A DNA stretch of 64,000 bases from BOKV01 sp041397525 (GTDB lineage Bacteria > Pseudomonadota > Alphaproteobacteria > Rhizobiales > Rhizobiaceae): NCBI GenBank assembly GCA_041397525.1, contig JAWKWL010000001.1, positions 124,001 through 188,000 on the forward strand. Reading direction: 5' to 3'. Shown one piece after another: positions 7,863 to 16,927 of the stretch. Below the pieces are notes generated by a model that worked only from the letters and a program-made list of their open reading frames with translations, did not search any database and had not been told where the DNA came from. Both the position numbers and the translations under genes were made by a program. Each line of letters starts with the position of its first letter. Position 1 is the first letter of the stretch.

Positions 7863-8981
7863 TCAGGCGACTTTCAAGGCTGCCTGTGGCTCGACTGCCT
7901 CATAGCCAAGTGCATCAGCAACCGGACGGTTGGTGACCTTGCCCTTGTGAACATTGAGGCCATTGCGCAGATGCTGGTCATCGAGAATTGCGCTGAGGCC
8001 CTTGTTCGCCAGCATCAGGCCGTAATGCAGCGTCGCGTTGTTGAGCGCATTTGCCGAGGTGACCGGCACCGCGCCTGGCATGTTTGCCACGCAATAATGA
8101 ATGATGCCGTCAACAACGTAGGTTGGATCGGAATGCGTGGTCGCCTTCGAGGTTTCGAAGCAGCCACCCTGGTCGATGGCAACATCCACCAGAACCGAGG
8201 CCCGCTTCATGCCGGAAAGCATTTCGCGGCTGACAAGCTTTGGTGCCGCGGCACCCGGGATCAGAACAGCACCGACAACCACGTCTGCCGAGAAGCATTC
8301 TTCTTCAAGCGCTTCCACGGTTGAATAGCGGGTGTGGATCCGACCGTTGAAGATATCATCGAGTTCGCGCAGTCGCGGAATCGAGCGATCGATGATGGTG
8401 ACATCGGCACCAAGGCCGACTGCCATCTTGGCCGCGTTGAGGCCGACAACACCGCCACCGATAATGGCAACCTTGCCCGGCAGGACGCCAGGAACGCCGC
8501 CCAGCAACACGCCGCGCCCGCCATTGGCCTTCTGCAGTGCAGTGGCACCGGCCTGGATAGCCAGACGGCCGGCAACTTCCGACATTGGCGCCAGCAGCGG
8601 CAGGCCGCCGCGCGCATCAGTCACGGTTTCATAGGCTACCGCCGTAACGCCCGAGGCGAGCAGCCCCTTGGTCTGTTCCGGATCGGGAGCCAGATGCAGG
8701 TAGGTGTAGAGCAACTGGCCTTCGCGCAGTTGCGCCCATTCGGATGGCTGGGGTTCCTTGACCTTCACGATCATGTCGGACTGGGTAAAGACTTCTGCCG
8801 CAGTGCCAACGATCTTGGCTCCCGCAGCCTGGTACATGCCGTCATCTGCTCCGATACCGGCACCTGCCCCGCTTTCCATGATTACCGTGTGGCCATGGGC
8901 AACATATTCGCGTACCGAGCCTGGTGTCAGGCCGACGCGGTATTCGTGGTTCTTGATTTCCTTGGGACAGCCGACACGCAT
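7863..8981 (-). CDS. ald: Alanine dehydrogenase
   Basis: A 372-residue NAD-dependent enzyme for the reversible oxidative deamination of L-alanine to pyruvate and ammonium. The substrate and catalytic residues fall at the canonical positions of the family: R15 in YRVGLTP, K75 in VKVKEP, H96 in YLHLAPD and D270 in AIDQGG. The nucleotide-binding motif IGGGVVG is at residues 174-180. The length is typical. It is divergent from an Lrp/AsnC regulator, an arrangement widespread in bacteria in which the regulator activates ald when alanine is present. Confidence 0.96.
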   Translation of the reverse strand: MRVGCPKEIKNHEYRVGLTPGSVREYVAHGHTVIMESGAGAGIGADDGMYQAAGAKIVGTAAEVFTQSDMIVKVKEPQPSEWAQLREGQLLYTYLHLAPDPEQTKGLLASGVTAVAYETVTDARGGLPLLAPMSEVAGRLAIQAGATALQKANGGRGVLLGGVPGVLPGKVAIIGGGVVGLNAAKMAVGLGADVTIIDRSIPRLRELDDIFNGRIHTRYSTVEALEEECFSADVVVGAVLIPGAAAPKLVSREMLSGMKRASVLVDVAIDQGGCFETSKATTHSDPTYVVDGIIHYCVANMPGAVPVTSANALNNATLHYGLMLANKGLSAILDDQHLRNGLNVHKGKVTNRPVADALGYEAVEPQAALKVA

Positions 8982-9125
8982 GTTAACCTCCGGGCGCTTG
9001 CGTCACACTTCGTCGCGCAATATCGCTGAAATGCCATCGCACGTCCTTGCAAAGCTTGCCTTGCTTGCCCCGGCTTTTCGTGCATTCTTGCGTCATCTGA
9101 AGGTTTCTTGAGGAAATGTTGCACG

Positions 9126-9599
9126 ATGAAACTCGACAAGATTGATCGTTCGATACTGCAACAATTGCAAGACAACGCCCGCATGCCCAATGTTGACCTC
9201 GCCGCCAAGGTAGGGCTGTCACCATCCGCCTGTTCTCGCAGGCTGGCAATGCTGGAAGAAGCGGGCGTCATCGAGGGCTATCAGGCAGTGATTTCCAACA
9301 AGGCGCTGAACCAGACCATCACGGCGCTGGTTCACATCACGCTGAAGGCGCAATCGGAGGACCATCTGCGCAAATTCGAGCAGGCAGTCATGACTTGCCC
9401 CTACATCGTCGCCTGCTTTTTGATGTCCGGGGAATCCGATTATCTAATTCGCGTAAATGCCCGTGACATGGAGCACTATGAGAGGATATACAAAACCTGG
9501 CTTTCAACCCTTCCGGGAGTTTCACGCATCCAGTCGAGTTTTGCCATGCGCATGGTTGTAAACCGTGCCAATATTGACATTGCAATGATGGACACATGA
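9126..9599 (+). CDS. Lrp/AsnC family transcriptional regulator, probable ald regulator
   Basis: A 157-residue leucine-responsive-type regulator: an N-terminal winged HTH (ILQQLQDNARMPNVDLAAKV and SPSACSRRLAMLEEAGVIEGY) followed by the RAM ligand-binding domain with the GESDYLIRV segment. The ATG at 9126 is preceded by GAGGAAA; a TTG at 9108 is in frame but less likely. The divergent 144-nt spacer with ald and the usual pairing of such genes suggest it regulates alanine catabolism in response to alanine, a role called AldR in other bacteria. Confidence 0.88.
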   Translation: MKLDKIDRSILQQLQDNARMPNVDLAAKVGLSPSACSRRLAMLEEAGVIEGYQAVISNKALNQTITALVHITLKAQSEDHLRKFEQAVMTCPYIVACFLMSGESDYLIRVNARDMEHYERIYKTWLSTLPGVSRIQSSFAMRMVVNRANIDIAMMDT

Positions 9600-9612
9600 C
9601 GGAGCATTCTTC

Positions 9613-10623
9613 ATGTTCGGATTTCAAAACATTTCCTCGATGGAGCCGGAAGTGAGGCGACGCTTGAGCATCGTGGTTGCCATTTGCTTGATCATCATGC
9701 TTTCGATTGCATTGGGTCCGCGTCCGCCCATCCAGAACACGATCACCTTTGACCCTGCATCGATCGGGCCCGATCCTGATGCATATGTCCGGCTATCCGA
9801 GGGAAAGATTTCGGGGATCACCCCTGGCGCAGAAAAGGAAATCGTCTGGGCTGATCCGGCGAAACGCGAGCGGACAAAGTTGGCTTTCGTTTATATTCAC
9901 GGATTTTCTGCGACCCGCCGCGAATCCAGTCCGCTCACCGAAAAGGTCGCACAGCAATTCGGCGCCAATGTCTTCTACACCCGGCTCGCTGGCCATGGTT
10001 CAAGCGGCGATGCCATGGCAAAGGCAAGCATGGGCGACTGGGTCAATGATCTGGCGGAAGCCATTGCCATTGGCGAACTAATCGGCGAGCGCATCGTCCT
10101 CATCGGTGTCTCGACGGGAGGCACCCTGGCGACATGGGGCATCGACAACGAACGCATGATGGCCAAGGTGAAAGCCATGGTCCTGATCTCCCCCAATTAC
10201 GAATTGCAGGGCGCCTCGCTCGGCCTTCTCAACATGCCCTGGGGCAAATATATCCTGCCTGCCGTGATGGGTGATACCCGCTCATTTGAGCCGAGCAATG
10301 AGGAGCACGGCAAATGGTGGACCACGACCTATCCCTCGCTCGCCGTTTTCCCGATGGCTGCGTTGATGCAGTCGGTCGCAGGAAAGAGCGTGAAGGACAC
10401 CCTGGTTCCCGCCCTTTTCATCCTGTCGCCCAATGACAAGGTGGTCAAACCGGGGCCGACGCGGGAAAAATACGCAGAATGGGGCGGGAACAAGAAGCTG
10501 TTGGAAGTCACGAATTCTGACGACCCCAACCAGCACGTAATCGCTGGCGACATTCTCAGCCCGTCAACCACGGACGAACTCGCATCGCAGATCGGGGATT
10601 GGATCCGCACGCTCGACAATTGA
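9613..10623 (+). CDS. Membrane-anchored alpha/beta hydrolase
   Basis: A 336-residue hydrolase with one N-terminal transmembrane segment (about residues 19-34, SIVVAICLIIMLSIAL), so the catalytic part probably faces the periplasm. The oxyanion-region motif YIHGFSATR and the nucleophile elbow GVSTGG are typical of serine carboxylesterases and lysophospholipase-like proteins; the acid is probably in LSPNDKVV and the histidine in DDPNQHVI. The start follows GGAG by 8 nt and lies 13 nt after the Lrp-family gene, so it may be read through from it. The substrate is unknown. Confidence 0.8.
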   Translation: MFGFQNISSMEPEVRRRLSIVVAICLIIMLSIALGPRPPIQNTITFDPASIGPDPDAYVRLSEGKISGITPGAEKEIVWADPAKRERTKLAFVYIHGFSATRRESSPLTEKVAQQFGANVFYTRLAGHGSSGDAMAKASMGDWVNDLAEAIAIGELIGERIVLIGVSTGGTLATWGIDNERMMAKVKAMVLISPNYELQGASLGLLNMPWGKYILPAVMGDTRSFEPSNEEHGKWWTTTYPSLAVFPMAALMQSVAGKSVKDTLVPALFILSPNDKVVKPGPTREKYAEWGGNKKLLEVTNSDDPNQHVIAGDILSPSTTDELASQIGDWIRTLDN

Positions 10624-10632
10624 ATTGGGGTT

Positions 10633-11823
10633 TCACCCTTCCGATGGTCTCGAATCGCGGGCAAACACATAGATGGCAAGCGCCACCGCCAGACTGGCGC
10701 CATACATCACGAACAGCGCCTGATAGCCGGACTGCGGGTCACCGGGAACAGTATTTTCGGTGACAACCTTGCCGCTCGCCAATTGCAGCAGCCCAACCCC
10801 GCCGATCGAGAAGAAGTTCATGAGGGTTACACCCCTGCCCGTCATTTCGGGCGGGATGAACGCCTTGCCATGCGCCATCAGCACGGCATAGGTGGTTCCG
10901 AAAAAGCCGATGGCGACAAACACGATGCTGGTCTGTGTCACGGACGCCGGTAGTCCGGTCGCGAGCCAGACCGCACAAGCGAGAACCACCGCATTTCCAG
11001 ACAGTGCAACAATCTTGCGTGAATTCAGGAGCCTGTCCATCGGGCCATAGACGAGGCTGCCAATCGAGAGTGCGACCGCCATGTAAAAGGTGACGGTGCC
11101 GATCTCGGGAACCCCGTAGCCGTAAACATCGCGCAGGATTGGGCCAGCCCACAATCCGCGAACACTTGCTGCGACGCCATAGCCCAGCAGGACAAGGGGG
11201 AAAATGGACCACAATTGCGGGATTTTCATCAGCGCCAGATAGCTGCCAGTCCCGTTCTCGCCCTCGCTGGTCACACGCGCCGGATCGCGCACCAGAAACA
11301 GCACTGCCAATGCGGTCAATGTTGTGACAACGCACAGGAACCAGGCCACCGTCTGCCATCCGTACCGGTCAATGGCAATTGCCAGCGGAGCTGACCCCAT
11401 GATGTTTCCAAGCGTGCCGACTGCAATGAAGGTCGATGCCAGGGTCGCAAACCCCTTTGCTGAGAAATTGCGGGCAAACAGGAAAAATGCGCCCATCAGC
11501 ACCGGCGCGCAGCCAACGCCAATCAGGGCCATGGCGATTATGATTTCAATTGGTGTCGACGCCATGGCGAAGACAGCAGCCCCTCCACCGGCCGCCAAGC
11601 CAAGCAGTGCCCCTGCCGTCCGCCTGGGTCCGAAAGTGTCAAGACCGTATCCGATCGGAAACTGTGCCAGCGCAAAACTGACAAACCACGCCCCGGAAGC
11701 CATTCCGAGCTGTTCCGTGGTCATTCCAAGTTCAGTGGTCAGTACCGGTGCCATGACCGCCAGAAAGGCGCGATAGAACTGGCTCAGCAAATAGGCTACG
11801 CAAAGAGCGGCAATTCCGGGCAT
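10633..11823 (-). CDS. MFS transporter
   Basis: A 396-residue major facilitator superfamily permease with about 12 hydrophobic segments. The loop after helix 2 reads GYGLDTFGPRR, a motif A-like sequence. The open frame begins with a GTG at 11868, but the ATG at 11823 has a GGAAA element and starts directly before the first membrane helix, so it is preferred. It converges on the hydrolase gene with 9 nt between stops. The transported compound cannot be told. Confidence 0.82.
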   Translation of the reverse strand: MPGIAALCVAYLLSQFYRAFLAVMAPVLTTELGMTTEQLGMASGAWFVSFALAQFPIGYGLDTFGPRRTAGALLGLAAGGGAAVFAMASTPIEIIIAMALIGVGCAPVLMGAFFLFARNFSAKGFATLASTFIAVGTLGNIMGSAPLAIAIDRYGWQTVAWFLCVVTTLTALAVLFLVRDPARVTSEGENGTGSYLALMKIPQLWSIFPLVLLGYGVAASVRGLWAGPILRDVYGYGVPEIGTVTFYMAVALSIGSLVYGPMDRLLNSRKIVALSGNAVVLACAVWLATGLPASVTQTSIVFVAIGFFGTTYAVLMAHGKAFIPPEMTGRGVTLMNFFSIGGVGLLQLASGKVVTENTVPGDPQSGYQALFVMYGASLAVALAIYVFARDSRPSEG

Positions 11824-11996
11824 GGCATGTGCTTTCCATGAAACGACCGGAGCGAATACGCCGATCACTATTCGTCGGGACCGAGCTGGCTGTTTGCGGG
11901 CATTGCAAAAGGATTGCCCTGCCCCACCGACCGCCAGTCGACGCTTCCTTAGGCCGGCTTGCGGCGCCGTTCAAGCGCATTGAAGGGGTGGAACAG

Positions 11997-14408
11997 CTAG
12001 CCGCAGGCCAAGCGCCGTCTTTTTAGGTCCGAATTGTCTTCCCTCGCAGCAATCGTGCCGCGAAGCCAGTCCTTGGCCCGATGCCCGGGCAAGGGCCGCG
12101 AGAACAAATAGCCCTGGCCGAAACTGATGCCATATTCGCACAGCCGGTCGCGTACCACAGACTGTTCGATCCCTTCCGCCACCAGGCGCAGGTCCAGCTC
12201 GGACGCAAGTCCTGCGACAGCCTTCATAAGATAAGCCTGTCGACGCATTGTTATCTCCGAATCCGCGGCGGTGGCATTGCGCTCGTGCGGGATTACGAAA
12301 CTTCGGTCGAGCTTGATGATGTCTGCTGGCAAATGTGTGATATAGCTCAGCGAAGATTGACCCGTGCCGAAATCATCAATCGCGATAAGGATCCCCATCT
12401 GGCGCAATTGCGCGAGGATGAGACTTGCCGGTTCGAAGTTTTCCATCACCGCAGTTTCAGTAATTTCGAACACAAGCCTGCCTTCCAGTTCGCCATAGCA
12501 ATACAGGAGGCCCGCCACCTTGCCGGTGAAACCGGGTACGAGTTGGCGTGGCGAAAGATTGATCGACAACAACATGTCACGATCATCGCAATCCCTGACC
12601 ACATCACAGAACACCTTCGCTGCCGCATCCATGATCCAGTCGCCCAGCATTTCCATGTTGCCGCTTTCTTCTGCAGTGCGGATCATGTTTTCGATGGAAC
12701 CGGTAAATCCATCCATCGGTGCGGTTCGAAGCAGTGCTTCAAAGGCATATGGCTCGCCGGTAATCATGTTGACCACGGGTTGGAGAAAAACCTCGAAGCA
12801 GTGGTTCGCCATGGCATGATGCAGCATCTGCACCTGCTCCGAGCGGGAACGGACCACCGCAGCCCTGCTTTCCTCATAGAAGCAAACCCGGTTCTTGCCT
12901 TCACTTTTGGCCAGATACATCGCCTGGTCCGACAGGGACAGTGCCTGGTAGGGCTTGATTGAGCCGTCATCGCAATAGGCGATGCCGATACTGGCGCCGA
13001 TCTTGCCGGTACCGGCATTGAGGTCTACCGGCTGGGACACAGCCTGCACGATGCCTCGCGCCACCTTCTCAGCCTCCAGTGGGTTCTTGAGGTTTTGCAG
13101 GATCAGGGCGAACTCATCGCCACCAATGCGGGCGGCAAAACCGTTCGCGCCTTCAAAACCGGCAATTCTGCTTGCGCTTTCCAGCAGGATCGTATCACCG
13201 GCCGCATGGCCGAATGTGTCGTTGATGGTCTTGAAATTGTCGAGGTCGATGAAAAGCACAGCCCATCCCGAAGGGTTCTTGACGAGCGCCTTTTCCATGC
13301 CTTCCAGATGCAGGGTCAGGCCGTTGCGGTTTGGCATTTTGGTCAGCGGATCCGTTGCTGCCAGCCGCCTCAGGCTTTCTTCGGTACGGCGCAATTGCGA
13401 TACATCGTTCATGATGCAGACGAAATGGCTGCCGACCGCATCGGTCCGCCGGTCAGGCACGGCAGACAACAAAACTTCCACTTCCGTACCATCCTTGTAC
13501 CAGAAGCGCAGCGGAACGTCGCGCGCACTGCCCCTGTTCCTCAGCTCTTCCAGTACCATGCTTGAAAACGGATGCTTGGATTCGGGGCAAAGCAGCGTCT
13601 CCAGCTGCGCTCCCAGAACCTCGCTGCGGTTATAGCCGGTCTGGGCAATCCAGTATTCGCTGGCTGTCATCACCAGTCCGTCGACACTCATGGTAAACAG
13701 GAGCGCCGGTGTAGTGTCATAAGCATTGCGCAAATCTTCGAGCACGCTGAGTGTGCGATTGCGCTCTTCCTGAAGCCGGTCCTGCATCACGTTGAAAGCA
13801 GAGCACAATGTTCCAATTTCATCGGTGCTGCGAACCGGCGCATGCACAAACTTGCCTTGCTCGGTGTCCTTTACTGCAGCCAGGAGTTCGCGTACCGGCT
13901 GCCCGACAGATGAACGGAACGCATACCATCCGAAGCTCCCTGCAGCGAGCAACCCGACCACTGTCGTCAGGAGTGTAAACCGCCATGCATCCGACGTGAG
14001 TGCATGGATCTCTGCCTTGGTGAACCCTACCGCGATCTCGCCCCCGACCACCGCCGGGATTGTGGTCCTCACCATATCCTCCGGACGCATGATTTCGCAG
14101 CCGAGCCGGCGTGGTTGCTGCAAATCACTGATCTCGCCGTTTTCGGAAAATATCCCGACGCAAGTTACAGCCGGATCGGCAAGCAGGGTCGACAACAGCC
14201 GCCTGCCGGTGTCCTTTTGGCTATCCAGCATGTCTGCCGTCAGCAGCGTCGAAACCCGACCCATATGGTTGCCGATGCGCGCGCCAAGCTGGTTGCTGCG
14301 CAATTCCACATAATGCTGGGCAAGCGCGTAAAGCAGCACTCCGGAGAAGGCAGCGAAAACGGGAACGAACAGGCCCAGAAATCGCAGAACGACATGACGA
14401 CGAAACAT
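11997..14408 (-). CDS. Diguanylate cyclase/phosphodiesterase with HAMP, PAS, GGDEF and EAL domains
   Basis: An 803-residue inner-membrane cyclic-di-GMP enzyme. An N-terminal membrane segment (about 8-30) and a second one (143-163) enclose a periplasmic sensory region. These are followed by HAMP (about 165-215), a PAS domain (about 219-340), GGDEF (345-510) with an intact GGDEF signature at 429-433, and EAL (525-785) with FEALLR at 556-561, DDFGTGQSS and the VAEGIE segment. Both catalytic domains look intact, so it may make and degrade c-di-GMP. The upstream secreted-protein gene ends 26 nt before its start and is likely co-transcribed, suggesting a periplasmic input partner. Confidence 0.93.
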   Translation of the reverse strand: MFRRHVVLRFLGLFVPVFAAFSGVLLYALAQHYVELRSNQLGARIGNHMGRVSTLLTADMLDSQKDTGRRLLSTLLADPAVTCVGIFSENGEISDLQQPRRLGCEIMRPEDMVRTTIPAVVGGEIAVGFTKAEIHALTSDAWRFTLLTTVVGLLAAGSFGWYAFRSSVGQPVRELLAAVKDTEQGKFVHAPVRSTDEIGTLCSAFNVMQDRLQEERNRTLSVLEDLRNAYDTTPALLFTMSVDGLVMTASEYWIAQTGYNRSEVLGAQLETLLCPESKHPFSSMVLEELRNRGSARDVPLRFWYKDGTEVEVLLSAVPDRRTDAVGSHFVCIMNDVSQLRRTEESLRRLAATDPLTKMPNRNGLTLHLEGMEKALVKNPSGWAVLFIDLDNFKTINDTFGHAAGDTILLESASRIAGFEGANGFAARIGGDEFALILQNLKNPLEAEKVARGIVQAVSQPVDLNAGTGKIGASIGIAYCDDGSIKPYQALSLSDQAMYLAKSEGKNRVCFYEESRAAVVRSRSEQVQMLHHAMANHCFEVFLQPVVNMITGEPYAFEALLRTAPMDGFTGSIENMIRTAEESGNMEMLGDWIMDAAAKVFCDVVRDCDDRDMLLSINLSPRQLVPGFTGKVAGLLYCYGELEGRLVFEITETAVMENFEPASLILAQLRQMGILIAIDDFGTGQSSLSYITHLPADIIKLDRSFVIPHERNATAADSEITMRRQAYLMKAVAGLASELDLRLVAEGIEQSVVRDRLCEYGISFGQGYLFSRPLPGHRAKDWLRGTIAAREDNSDLKRRRLACG

Positions 14409-14434
14409 GATGATACTCCGGTTCTTGAACCGGA

Positions 14435-14827
14435 TCAGTCCATCATGGCCACTTTCCCGGCCTTCATCAGGTTTTCGAGTGCCGGGCGGTTGTTGATTTC
14501 GGTCTGGAACACGACAAAGCCCGTGTCAACGCGCGCGATGTAGAAATCGACATTGACAAACTGGCCCTGCGGATCGCGGAAATCCGTGCAAAGCACGAAG
14601 TTCCCGCCCATGGTCAGGATCATTGGATGCGCCTTTGTGGGTACCAGATCCATGGTGACGCCGGTTGTGAGGTCGACATGGGGAATGATCCCGTCGATTG
14701 AAAGCGCATTGATGTGCTGAAAGACGCTGGCCTGCAAAACTGCCTTCTCTTCAACCGAAAGCCCCCCTGCAAGCGCAGTGTTGCTGATTGCCAAAAACAG
14801 AATTGCGGAACAAATTGAACGCAGCAT
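14435..14827 (-). CDS. Small secreted protein upstream of the GGDEF-EAL gene, unknown function
   Basis: A 130-residue protein with a clear signal peptide (MLRSICSAILFLAISNTALA, residues 1-20). The mature part is about 110 residues, with one cysteine and a C-terminal FYIARVDTGFVVFQTEINN segment. I do not recognise a family. The gene lies 26 nt upstream of the membrane GGDEF-EAL gene on the same strand, an arrangement seen for periplasmic proteins that modulate cyclic-di-GMP sensors. That role is an inference from position only. Confidence 0.7.
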   Translation of the reverse strand: MLRSICSAILFLAISNTALAGGLSVEEKAVLQASVFQHINALSIDGIIPHVDLTTGVTMDLVPTKAHPMILTMGGNFVLCTDFRDPQGQFVNVDFYIARVDTGFVVFQTEINNRPALENLMKAGKVAMMD

Positions 14828-14959
14828 GTGTGGGACCCCTGCTTGATTGATGGTTCCAAACTCCTACACCAACCAAATTAGCAATTTGTGCTGTCGACCT
14901 CCGAATCTCCCGCATGACGGGTAACGATCAATTAGGCTTTTTCTTGTTTCCGCTAGTGA

Positions 14960-15044
14960 TGGTGCGGGCACCGGGAATCGAACCCGGATGGCCGAAGCCG
15001 AGGGATTTTAAGTCCCTTGCGTCTACCAATTCCGCCATGCCCGC
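14960..15044 (-). tRNA. tRNA-Leu (anticodon TAA)
   Basis: An 85-nt class II tRNA with encoded CCA (complement at 14960-14962). The acceptor arms GCGGGCA/TGCCCGC pair fully. The anticodon stem AGGGA/TCCCT closes the loop CTTAAAA, giving anticodon TAA, which reads UUA leucine codons. The T-arm GGGTTCGATTC is canonical, and the long variable arm between anticodon and T-arms is typical of tRNA-Leu. Confidence 0.97.
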
Positions 15045-15069
15045 ACTGGTTGCCATCTGGCTGATGCCT

Positions 15070-15098
15070 TGACTATCCTTTGCCATCGCCATGTTCAA
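15070..15098 (-). promoter_or_regulatory. Candidate sigma-70 promoter of tRNA-Leu
   Basis: On the minus strand TTGAAC (15093-15098) and TAGTCA (15070-15075) are 17 nt apart, about 25 nt before the mature tRNA 5' end. The -35 match is fair and the -10 weak, so this is tentative. Confidence 0.35.
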
Positions 15099-15176
15099 GC
15101 GTGATTGCACCATCCAGGCATTGGCATTTGTGTATTGGAAATTCTGGCGGGGCTGCGCTAGATCAGTGCCCGGAGA

Positions 15177-15923
15177 ATGGCGGAGCAGACAATGGACGAA
15201 AATGTAACCGCAGCAATGCTGGCAATCGGTGACGAACTGTTGTCAGGGCGCACCAAGGACAGGAACATTGGGCATCTGGCTGATGTTTTGACGCTGCTCG
15301 GCATCGACCTCAGGGAAGTGCGTATCGTACCCGATGACGAGGCCGCCATTGTCGAGGCGGTCAATGCGCTGCGGGAGCGCCATGACTATGTCTTCACCTC
15401 CGGCGGCATTGGTCCTACGCATGACGACATCACGGCTGATGCCATGGGCGCTGCCTTCGATCTCCCGGTCGTGCACGACCCGCGTGCAATGGCGCTGCTG
15501 GCAGACAGCTATGCCATGCGCGGCCTCGAGTTCACCGATGCCAGAAAGCGCATGGCCCGCATGCCGCAAGGCTCGGACCTGATCGACAATCCGGTGTCCA
15601 CAGCTCCGGGCTTCAGGATCGGCAATGTGCATGTCATGGCCGGTGTACCGTCCATCTTCCAGGCAATGCTCGACAATGTGGTGCCAACACTGCGAACCGG
15701 GATCAGGATGTTGTCGCAGACGGTGGAAAGCCCCCTTCCCGAAGGCACGATCGGCACCAGGCTCGGCGAAATCCAGAAAGCCCATCCCGAAACATCGATC
15801 GGTTCTTATCCCCGTTTTGACGGCAGGAACCATTCAGTCCAGATCGTGGTCCGCGCCCGCTCGCAAGATGCGATCAATGCTGCGGTCGCGGATGTGGAGA
15901 CCATGCTGGTGGAACTGGCTTGA
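15177..15923 (+). CDS. CinA N-terminal-type molybdopterin-binding domain protein
   Basis: A 248-residue protein related to the N-terminal (COG1058) part of the competence/damage-inducible protein CinA and to MoaB/MogA molybdopterin-binding proteins. Diagnostic segments are AIGDELLSGRTKDRN near residues 16-30 and SGGIGPTHDD near residues 75-84. The C-terminal nicotinamide-nucleotide amidase (PncC) domain of full CinA is absent. Such stand-alone versions may be nucleotide pyrophosphatases; the activity here is not established. The start is ATG at 15177; a second in-frame ATG is at 15192. Confidence 0.85.
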   Translation: MAEQTMDENVTAAMLAIGDELLSGRTKDRNIGHLADVLTLLGIDLREVRIVPDDEAAIVEAVNALRERHDYVFTSGGIGPTHDDITADAMGAAFDLPVVHDPRAMALLADSYAMRGLEFTDARKRMARMPQGSDLIDNPVSTAPGFRIGNVHVMAGVPSIFQAMLDNVVPTLRTGIRMLSQTVESPLPEGTIGTRLGEIQKAHPETSIGSYPRFDGRNHSVQIVVRARSQDAINAAVADVETMLVELA

Positions 15924-15939
15924 AGATAACCAACCGCTC

Positions 15940-16182
15940 TCAGCGCACTTTCAGGATGCGTTGCCACAGTGTTCCACCGGCATATTTCGACCCGAGCCAG
16001 AAATAGGCGATCATGACCGCAAAAAGCACCAGTGCAGGCGTTCCATTGAGTTCGAAACCGCCTTCCGTGGTATTGCCAGTCAGTTTCGCAATGATGTAGC
16101 CGCCAACAAAGAAAATGGTGAAAAAATCGAGGATGGCTGCAACAACCTTGCGCCAGGTCGATACGGGTTTGGCTTCACTCAT
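15940..16182 (-). CDS. Small RDD family membrane protein
   Basis: An 80-residue protein with two predicted membrane helices (about 14-33 and 48-64). The WRKVVAAILDF opening has the R and D spacing of the RDD family. The open frame runs much further upstream, but the ATG at 16182 follows a GGGGAGA ribosome binding site by about 6 nt and gives the usual length of these short rhizobial RDD proteins. Its function is unknown. It converges on the CinA-like gene. Confidence 0.75.
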   Translation of the reverse strand: MSEAKPVSTWRKVVAAILDFFTIFFVGGYIIAKLTGNTTEGGFELNGTPALVLFAVMIAYFWLGSKYAGGTLWQRILKVR

Positions 16183-16403
16183 GATCATTCTCCCCATGCT
16201 TGTGCCCCTGCGATATCTTGCCGGAAATGCCGCACTTCGGCAATGGCGCGGGAATGCATGGTACCGGATTTGAAAACTTGCATGCTCAGTTTGAAGCCGG
16301 TTTCCTTTTCCGTATGTCCCTTCCCCAACCGAAATGAATTTCGGTGGTTCCAACCCACGCAATAAATGTGTATGTGACCCACCAAATACAGAGCGAGGGA
16401 CCG

Positions 16404-16916
16404 ATGTCGAATTCCAAGGCTTTTCCCGTTTCCTGGGACCAGTTTCACCGTGACTGCAAGGCTTTGGCCTGGCGGTTGGCCGGCATGGCTGAGGCAAAGG
16501 GTGAGTGGAAGGCAATCGTCTCCATCACCCGTGGCGGTCTGGTGCCTGCGGCAATAATTGCGCGCGAGCTTGGCATCCGCAAGATCGAGACCGTCTGCAT
16601 CGCCTCCTATCATGAGTACAAGGACCAGGGCGATCTCGTCATCCTCAAGGGGATTGCAGAAAGCCTGGTCGCTGAATCTGGCGGCGACGGCACCGGAATT
16701 CTTGTCGTCGATGATCTCACCGACACCGGCAAGACCGCGATGAAAGTGCGTGAACTGCTGCCCAAGGCCCATGTCGCCACCGTATATGCAAAGCCCAAGG
16801 GCGTGCCGATGGCCGACACTTTCGTGACCGAGGTAAGCCAGGACACCTGGATCTATTTCCCCTGGGATCTTGATCTTGCCTACACCGCGCCGATTTCCGG
16901 TCGCGGCGACGGCTGA
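16404..16916 (+). CDS. gpt: Xanthine phosphoribosyltransferase
   Basis: A 170-residue purine salvage enzyme that converts xanthine (and guanine) plus PRPP to XMP/GMP. The PRPP-binding motif ILVVDDLTDTGKT is present near residues 97-109, together with the SITRGGLVPAAI loop near residue 40 typical of Gpt. The start at 16404 follows GAGGGA; the open frame upstream of it (to 16344) is not coding-like. It lies 11 nt before a TetA-like MFS gene and may be co-transcribed with it. Confidence 0.93.
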   Translation: MSNSKAFPVSWDQFHRDCKALAWRLAGMAEAKGEWKAIVSITRGGLVPAAIIARELGIRKIETVCIASYHEYKDQGDLVILKGIAESLVAESGGDGTGILVVDDLTDTGKTAMKVRELLPKAHVATVYAKPKGVPMADTFVTEVSQDTWIYFPWDLDLAYTAPISGRGDG

Positions 16917-16927
16917 GAAACAGGACT

